Shown piece after piece: positions 5,841 to 10,041 of a stretch of 10,041 nt of DNA. The notes under the pieces were generated by a model. It had not been told where the DNA came from, ran no database searches, and worked only from the letters and a program-made list of their open reading frames with translations. The translations under genes and the position numbers were made by a program. The stretch is from positions 1-10,041 of the forward strand of contig SHAI01000078.1 in NCBI GenBank assembly GCA_004213235.1, in the 5' to 3' direction. Position 1 is the stretch's first letter. Every line of letters starts with the position of its first letter. This stretch comes from Parvularculaceae bacterium. Lineage in GTDB: Bacteria; Pseudomonadota; Alphaproteobacteria; Caulobacterales; Parvularculaceae.

Positions 5841-7127
5841 ATGACCGCCATTACAGACATAATTGGCCGGGAAATCCTCGATAGCCGAGGCAATCCAACG
5901 GTTGAAGTCGACGTTTTGCTGAGTGATGGTTCGGTGGGGCGGGCGGCGGTTCCCTCTGGTGCATCCACCGGTGCGCATGAAGCGCACGAATTGCGCGATG
6001 GGGGTGAGCGGTATGGCGGCAAGGGCGTGCTGCGTGCCGTGGAGGCTGTGAATTCGGAAATTTTTGATGCTCTGTCCGGCTTCGACGCGGAGGAGCAGCG
6101 CGAGATTGACGAAGTTCTAATTGAGCTGGACGGCACGGAAAATAAAAGCCGTCTCGGGGCCAATGCCATTCTTGGCGTGTCGATGGCAGTTGCAAAGGCC
6201 GCCGCGGAAACCTCTGGCCTGCCGCTGTATCGATATGTCGGCGGTGTTTCGGCCCGTATTCTCCCAACCCCAATGATGAATATCGTCAACGGTGGTGCGC
6301 ATGCGGATAACCCCATCGATATTCAGGAATTTATGATCATGCCAACGGGTGCTGAAAGTTTCAGCGAGGCGCTGCGTTGGGGGGCTGAGATTTTCCATAC
6401 CCTGAAAAAAGGCCTGAAAGATGCCGGGCATAACACCAATGTCGGGGATGAGGGTGGATTTGCGCCAAACTTGTCTTCCACGACAGAAGCGCTCGATTAC
6501 ATCATGAAAGCGATCGAAGGCGCGGGTTATGCGCCGGACGAAGATGTGATGATTGCCCTTGATGCTGCGGCGAGCGAATTCTACCGCGATGATCGGTATC
6601 ACCTTGCCGGTGAGGGGAAGGTGCTCGATACCGGCGATATGGTCGATTACTTGAAGAATCTGGTGTCGAAGTACCCGATTATCTCAATTGAAGATGCCAT
6701 GGCGGAAGATGACTGGGCGGGATGGAATGCGCTAACGGTGGCAATTGGCGATCGCTGTCAGCTGGTTGGCGACGATCTGTTTGTTACCAACGAAACCAGA
6801 TTGCAGCGTGGGATTGATGAGGCGTGCGCCAACGCGATCCTTGTGAAGGTCAACCAGATCGGCACTTTGACAGAAACATTAGGCGCGGTAGAGCGCGCTC
6901 ACCGTGCTGGTTATAAAGCGGTGATGTCGCACCGGTCAGGTGAGACGGAAGATTCGACAATTGCGGACCTTGCCGTTGCCACCAATTGTGGCCAGATCAA
7001 AACTGGCTCCCTGGCGCGGGCGGACCGGACTGCAAAATATAATCAGCTGCTCCGCATCGAAAGCGAGCTTGGCGAATTTGGTGAATATGCGGGGCCTAGC
7101 GGCTTTTTCGGCAAAATTAATGCCTGA
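5841..7127 (+). CDS. eno: Enolase
   Basis: Phosphopyruvate hydratase of glycolysis (2-phosphoglycerate to phosphoenolpyruvate), 428 residues, full length. Conserved residues are all present: Ser42 in the mobile loop (SGAST), His154 (NGGAHADN), Glu163, Glu204 (GDEGGFAPN), the Mg ligands Asp241, Glu284 and Asp311 (GDDLFVTN), catalytic Lys336 (LVKVNQIGT), the SHRSGETEDSTIAD loop (363-376) and Lys387. In bacteria the enzyme is also part of the RNA degradosome in some lineages. GGGAG at 5826-5830 precedes the ATG by ten bases. It opens the eno-ftsB-pdhA run typical of alphaproteobacteria; the 118-base gap before it has no convincing promoter. Confidence 0.98.
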   Translation: MTAITDIIGREILDSRGNPTVEVDVLLSDGSVGRAAVPSGASTGAHEAHELRDGGERYGGKGVLRAVEAVNSEIFDALSGFDAEEQREIDEVLIELDGTENKSRLGANAILGVSMAVAKAAAETSGLPLYRYVGGVSARILPTPMMNIVNGGAHADNPIDIQEFMIMPTGAESFSEALRWGAEIFHTLKKGLKDAGHNTNVGDEGGFAPNLSSTTEALDYIMKAIEGAGYAPDEDVMIALDAAASEFYRDDRYHLAGEGKVLDTGDMVDYLKNLVSKYPIISIEDAMAEDDWAGWNALTVAIGDRCQLVGDDLFVTNETRLQRGIDEACANAILVKVNQIGTLTETLGAVERAHRAGYKAVMSHRSGETEDSTIADLAVATNCGQIKTGSLARADRTAKYNQLLRIESELGEFGEYAGPSGFFGKINA

Positions 7128-7186
7128 ACGAGCGCTTGCTTAACGACCTGTTTACTTTGATTGCTGAAATGTGTCGGCTTCCTGCC

Positions 7187-7191
7187 AGGGG
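7187..7191 (+). promoter_or_regulatory. Ribosome binding site fixing the ftsB start
   Basis: AGGGG lies six bases before the GTG at 7198. The alternative in-frame GTG at 7171 has no such site, so the shorter protein is preferred. Confidence 0.6.
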
Positions 7192-7197
7192 TGCCAT

Positions 7198-7557
7198 GTG
7201 CGGATTTCACTGAAAGCGATCTTGGATTTTCTGTTGCCGGCTGCCGTCGCGTGCTGGATAGCCTTGGAGCTGTTTGCAGCTTTTTACGGTCCGTCGAGTT
7301 TTCGAACGCTTCAGGAAAAACAACGCCAAGTCGTTGCATTGCGTGTTGAGACTGATGCGCTGCAGTCCCGCCTGGACGCATTGGCGCGCCGCGCTGACAT
7401 GCTGCATTCCAGTCATCTCGATGCAGAATTACTCGATGAGCGGGTTCGCGCAGTTTTGGGGTTTGCCGCTCCTGGAGAAATTGTCATTCCGATAGATCAA
7501 TATGAAGCCGCCATCGCCGCTTCTGGAAAACAGGAATCAGCGCGGTCGGCAAAGTGA
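7198..7557 (+). CDS. ftsB: FtsB/DivIC-type septum formation initiator
   Basis: A 119-residue bitopic membrane protein of the divisome; FtsB forms a complex with FtsL and FtsQ and helps activate septal peptidoglycan synthesis. The layout is classical: a short cytoplasmic N-terminus, one membrane segment (about residues 9-30), a periplasmic coiled coil (about 36-68) and a conserved end DAELLDERVRAVLGFAAPGE (75-94), which matches the alphaproteobacterial form of the family. The start is GTG 7198, supported by the AGGGG site; starting at GTG 7171 would add nine residues that include two cysteines and no ribosome binding site. It lies 70 bases after eno, a linkage found across proteobacteria. Its stop codon overlaps a GTG that begins the open frame leading into pdhA. 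Confidence 0.88.
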   Translation: MRISLKAILDFLLPAAVACWIALELFAAFYGPSSFRTLQEKQRQVVALRVETDALQSRLDALARRADMLHSSHLDAELLDERVRAVLGFAAPGEIVIPIDQYEAAIAASGKQESARSAK

Positions 7558-7666
7558 AAATGTCGCACCGACGCCAAAGTCTCGCTGATTGGCTAAACCA
7601 CATCTTGTGGCGGGCTTCATCCGCCTCTAAAACCATTCGATATACGATCGACAAATTCAACTTACC

Positions 7667-7672
7667 CTGGAG
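7667..7672 (+). promoter_or_regulatory. Ribosome binding site supporting the pdhA start
   Basis: CTGGAG lies seven bases before the in-frame GTG at 7680, a normal spacing. The ATG at 7674 is only one base after it, too close for good initiation. Confidence 0.55.
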
Positions 7673-7679
7673 TATGCCC

Positions 7680-8672
7680 GTGGCAGAAAATCCGTCCGCC
7701 GCCTCAAATCTCACCGCGACAGGTGAGGAGCTTCTGCAATATTATCGCGATATGCTTCTGATCCGTCGATTTGAGGAACGCGCCGGGCAACTCTACGGGA
7801 TGGGGCATATTGGCGGCTTCTGCCATCTTTACATTGGGCAAGAAGCGGTTGTTGTTGGCGTTGAAGCCGTGAAACGCGAAGGCGATCAAACAATCACTGG
7901 TTATCGAGATCACGGCCACATGCTTGCTTGTGGCATGGATCCCAAAGGCGTCATGGCGGAGTTGACGGGCCGTGAAGGCGGCTATTCCAAGGGCAAGGGC
8001 GGCTCCATGCACATGTTCTCGAATGAGGCGAAGTTCTATGGTGGGCATGGCATTGTTGGTGCTCAGGTTCCCCTCGGTGCCGGTCTCGCCTTCGCGAATA
8101 AATATCGCGAAAATGGGAATGTCAGCCTGACATATTTTGGCGACGGTGCCTCCAATCAGGGACAGGTTTTCGAAGCCATGAACATGGCGAAACTCTGGTC
8201 TTTGCCGGTGGTCTTTATTATCGAGAACAATCAATACGCTATGGGCACAAGCGTGAAGCGTGCCCACTCTGAAACACACCTTTATCTGCGTGGGGCCAGT
8301 TTCGGCATTCCAGGCATGGAAGTCGACGGCATGGATGTCGTTGCCGTGCGCGAGGGCGCGCGGGAGGCAATAGATCATGCCCGCAGAGGCGATGGGCCTT
8401 TTGTGTTAGAGATGAAAACCTATCGGTACCGCGGACATTCAATGTCTGATCCGGCAAAATACCGCACCCGTGAGGAAGTTGATGAGCAAAGGGGCGCAAA
8501 TGATCCGATTGAGCGGTGCAAAATTCGTATCATGGATGGCGGCTTCGCGACTGAAGATGCGTTGAAAGATCTTGATAAGGAAATTAAAGCGATCGTTAAA
8601 GAGGCAGCTGACTTTTCGTTGGAGAGCCCCGAGCCGGCACCAGAAGAGCTCTATACGGATGTATTGGCGTAA
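7680..8672 (+). CDS. pdhA: Pyruvate dehydrogenase E1 component, alpha subunit
   Basis: The alpha chain of the heterotetrameric E1 enzyme, which with thiamine diphosphate decarboxylates pyruvate and acetylates the E2 lipoyl group, feeding acetyl-CoA to the TCA cycle. With the chosen start it has 330 residues, close to usual. The ThDP/Mg motif runs from GDGASNQG (154-161) to ENNQYAM (182-188). YRDHGHMLACG (75-85), GREGGYSKGKGGSMHMF (97-113) and the loop YRYRGHSMSDPAKYR (248-262) are typical of E1 alpha. The start is GTG 7680 because of the CTGGAG site; ATG 7674 is the near alternative, and the frame is open back to a GTG overlapping the ftsB stop. E1 also needs a beta chain, but pdhB does not follow here. 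Confidence 0.95.
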   Translation: MAENPSAASNLTATGEELLQYYRDMLLIRRFEERAGQLYGMGHIGGFCHLYIGQEAVVVGVEAVKREGDQTITGYRDHGHMLACGMDPKGVMAELTGREGGYSKGKGGSMHMFSNEAKFYGGHGIVGAQVPLGAGLAFANKYRENGNVSLTYFGDGASNQGQVFEAMNMAKLWSLPVVFIIENNQYAMGTSVKRAHSETHLYLRGASFGIPGMEVDGMDVVAVREGAREAIDHARRGDGPFVLEMKTYRYRGHSMSDPAKYRTREEVDEQRGANDPIERCKIRIMDGGFATEDALKDLDKEIKAIVKEAADFSLESPEPAPEELYTDVLA

Positions 8673-8739
8673 CCTCCGTTAACAGAATACTATTTCTATC
8701 TTACGTCTACACGCTCATACTAATCCGAAGGGCTAGTCG

Positions 8740-8800
8740 GTGACGCGGCGAAATTAATCGTGTGGCAAAGATAAATTAAAAATTTTGCCGCGTTAGTCAC
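8740..8800. repeat. Long imperfect palindrome between pdhA and the chemoreceptor gene
   Basis: An 11-bp stem is formed by 8745-8755 (GCGGCGAAATT) and 8781-8791 (AATTTTGCCGC), perfect except for one G-U pair, around a 25-base AT-rich loop. The outer arms GTGAC (8740-8744) and GTCAC (8796-8800) extend it, with a 4-base bulge on one side. There is no T run after it, so it is a poor terminator. The right arm covers the -35 element of the candidate promoter for the next gene. Confidence 0.6.
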
Positions 8801-8814
8801 ATCTAATTTAGAAT
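8785..8814 (+). promoter_or_regulatory. Possible sigma-70-type promoter for the chemoreceptor gene
   Basis: TTGCCG (8785-8790) matches the -35 consensus in four of six bases, and TAGAAT (8809-8814) the -10 consensus in five of six, with an 18-base spacer. It would give a leader of about 35 bases before the ATG at 8855. Confidence 0.4.
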
Positions 8815-8854
8815 AAAGTGGTTTACCTACCCCGTCTATCGAGGGGAATGAACC

Positions 8855-10041
8855 ATGAGTGTCAAATATCGCCTAGCTTTAATTGCCGGGATTCCACTAT
8901 TTTTCGTACTGATTTACGCAGGGTCGATCGTTGGGGGGGCATTGGCAGACTTTCAAAATGCGAAGTCTGCAAAAACGTCTGTGCAGAAAACGAAAATTTC
9001 TAGCGAGTTGATCGGAAATCTACAGCGCGAGCGCGGCCTGTCTGCCGGCTTTTTAGGTTCAAAGGGCGTCAAATTCCGCAGCGAGCTTTATTCGCAACGA
9101 AATGTGACCGATCAGGCGATCGTTGCATTCAATAGTGCTTTCGAAAATGACAAAAGCGCGGCTGTTGGAATCTCAAGGCAGAATTTGGCTACTATCACAT
9201 CAATCCGCTCTGACGTAGACAATCTTCGAATTGAGGTTTCCAAGTCCACCGGCTCATACATCAACATTGTCAATGCGCAGTTGGCGCTTATCGGCGGAAA
9301 AATGTCGCTCCTTGTCGAGGGTGGTTTTGGAGAAACGCCATCGGCATTTATTGGATTATTGCGGGCAAAAGAGATGGCGGGCCTGGAGCGTGCCATGGGG
9401 GCGACAGGTTATGCGGCCGGCGTGTTCCCGGCACCTATTTATCGAAATTTCCTACAGTTCCGCGGAGCGCAAATCGAAGCTTTGTCGCCAGTTTTACAGT
9501 CTATGCCTGAACGGCTCTCGCGTGAAGCAGACAGCCTGCTGCGTGGGTCGGGCGCGCGTGAAGTGGTCAAGTTTCGTGCTACGGCCGATGCGGCTGGCCC
9601 TAATGCAGAATTGCAGCTTGGTCTCGGTGCTGACTGGTGGGCGGCGTCCACGTCACGAATTGATGGATTGACCGAGGTTGAAACCGCACTTGGTGATTTA
9701 CTGGTGCAACATGCCGATGCGCGCATAGGCAGTGCATTTAGAGGGCTGATTCTAACCGTCCTCGGCGTATCCGCCTGCCTTGTGGTGACGATGTCGATTG
9801 CTTGGAATTCGGCGTCAGCATTTATTCGGGTGCTTGGCGGACTGTCCGATAATCTGGAAGAGATCGGTAACAAAAACTTCGATTTTCAGGTTGCTGGTAC
9901 TTTGCGTAAAGACGAATTCGGAGCGATAGCGCGCTCGCTTGTTGATGTTCGCGGGCGCCTGAAAGCAGGTGAAGCTGCTAACATTGAGGCGACTTATAAG
10001 GGGGCGGGGTTCAATGGCGCGTCGGTCGCGATGATGATTAT
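8855..10041 (+). CDS. Methyl-accepting chemotaxis protein with NIT sensor domain (partial)
   Basis: An open frame of 395 codons that runs off the window end, read directly from the sequence. TM1 is at about residues 7-28. The periplasmic part (about 30-290) is a nitrate/nitrite-sensing NIT-type domain: ERGLSAGFLGSKG (59-71), a following QR pair (81-82) and the second-half motif KEMAGLERAMGATGYAAG (172-189). TM2 is at about 294-317, then a HAMP domain with RKDEFGAIARSL (351-362). From about 381, YKGAGFNGASVAMMI matches the opening of the PAS domain found in alphaproteobacterial receptors of this build. The methyl-accepting signalling domain would lie beyond the edge, so a histidine kinase or cyclase output cannot be excluded. 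The start is well fixed: GAGGGGAA (8841-8848) precedes the ATG at 8855. Confidence 0.85.
   Translation, partial: MSVKYRLALIAGIPLFFVLIYAGSIVGGALADFQNAKSAKTSVQKTKISSELIGNLQRERGLSAGFLGSKGVKFRSELYSQRNVTDQAIVAFNSAFENDKSAAVGISRQNLATITSIRSDVDNLRIEVSKSTGSYINIVNAQLALIGGKMSLLVEGGFGETPSAFIGLLRAKEMAGLERAMGATGYAAGVFPAPIYRNFLQFRGAQIEALSPVLQSMPERLSREADSLLRGSGAREVVKFRATADAAGPNAELQLGLGADWWAASTSRIDGLTEVETALGDLLVQHADARIGSAFRGLILTVLGVSACLVVTMSIAWNSASAFIRVLGGLSDNLEEIGNKNFDFQVAGTLRKDEFGAIARSLVDVRGRLKAGEAANIEATYKGAGFNGASVAMMI

Noticed and set aside
5792..6316. Long minus-strand frame opposite eno
   Set aside because: It lies wholly opposite strongly conserved enolase codons and is low-complexity Ser/Arg/Pro; a shadow frame.
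7704..8378. 224-codon minus-strand frame opposite pdhA
   Set aside because: It is antisense to unambiguous E1 alpha motifs, with no recognisable domain or ribosome binding site.

Overview
The window reads as chromosomal DNA from an alphaproteobacterium. The main reason is the co-oriented run enolase, FtsB-type septum protein, pyruvate dehydrogenase E1 alpha (5841-8672), a linkage known from that class. The Cys-less L32 protein and the NIT-HAMP-PAS chemoreceptor fit as well. I cannot name a genus. No transposase, integrase, tRNA, rRNA or CRISPR array is visible.

Layout. Positions 12-1031 hold a short-chain dehydrogenase with an unusual twin-arginine-type leader. Positions 1102-1746 hold a small outer-membrane beta-barrel protein. 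A 207-base gap with a perfect 7-bp-arm palindrome and a hairpin leads to rpmF (1954-2136). A hairpin at the rpmF stop separates it from a possible convergent 57-codon gene on the minus strand (2164-2337). The rest of that gap, up to 2528, has no clear gene but contains two interleaved 9-bp inverted repeats. Positions 2529-3449 encode a lipoprotein with a twin CX3C module, a highly basic helical region and 15 tandem copies of R/K-G-D-R-P. Positions 3614-5722 encode an intact oligopeptidase B with its full catalytic triad.

Positions 5841-8672 are the core-metabolism and division block: eno makes phosphoenolpyruvate, pdhA belongs to the complex that converts the resulting pyruvate to acetyl-CoA, and ftsB lies between them. 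The expected pdhB does not follow pdhA. Instead there is a 182-base gap with a long imperfect palindrome and a promoter-like pair, then a chemoreceptor gene (from 8855) that runs off the window end.

All confident genes are on the plus strand, but the spacing suggests several transcription units rather than one operon: the SDR, the barrel protein, rpmF, the lipoprotein, ptrB, eno-ftsB-pdhA and the chemoreceptor. I found no convincing new defence or mobile system. The least explained parts are the repeat lipoprotein and the structured stretch at 2338-2528.
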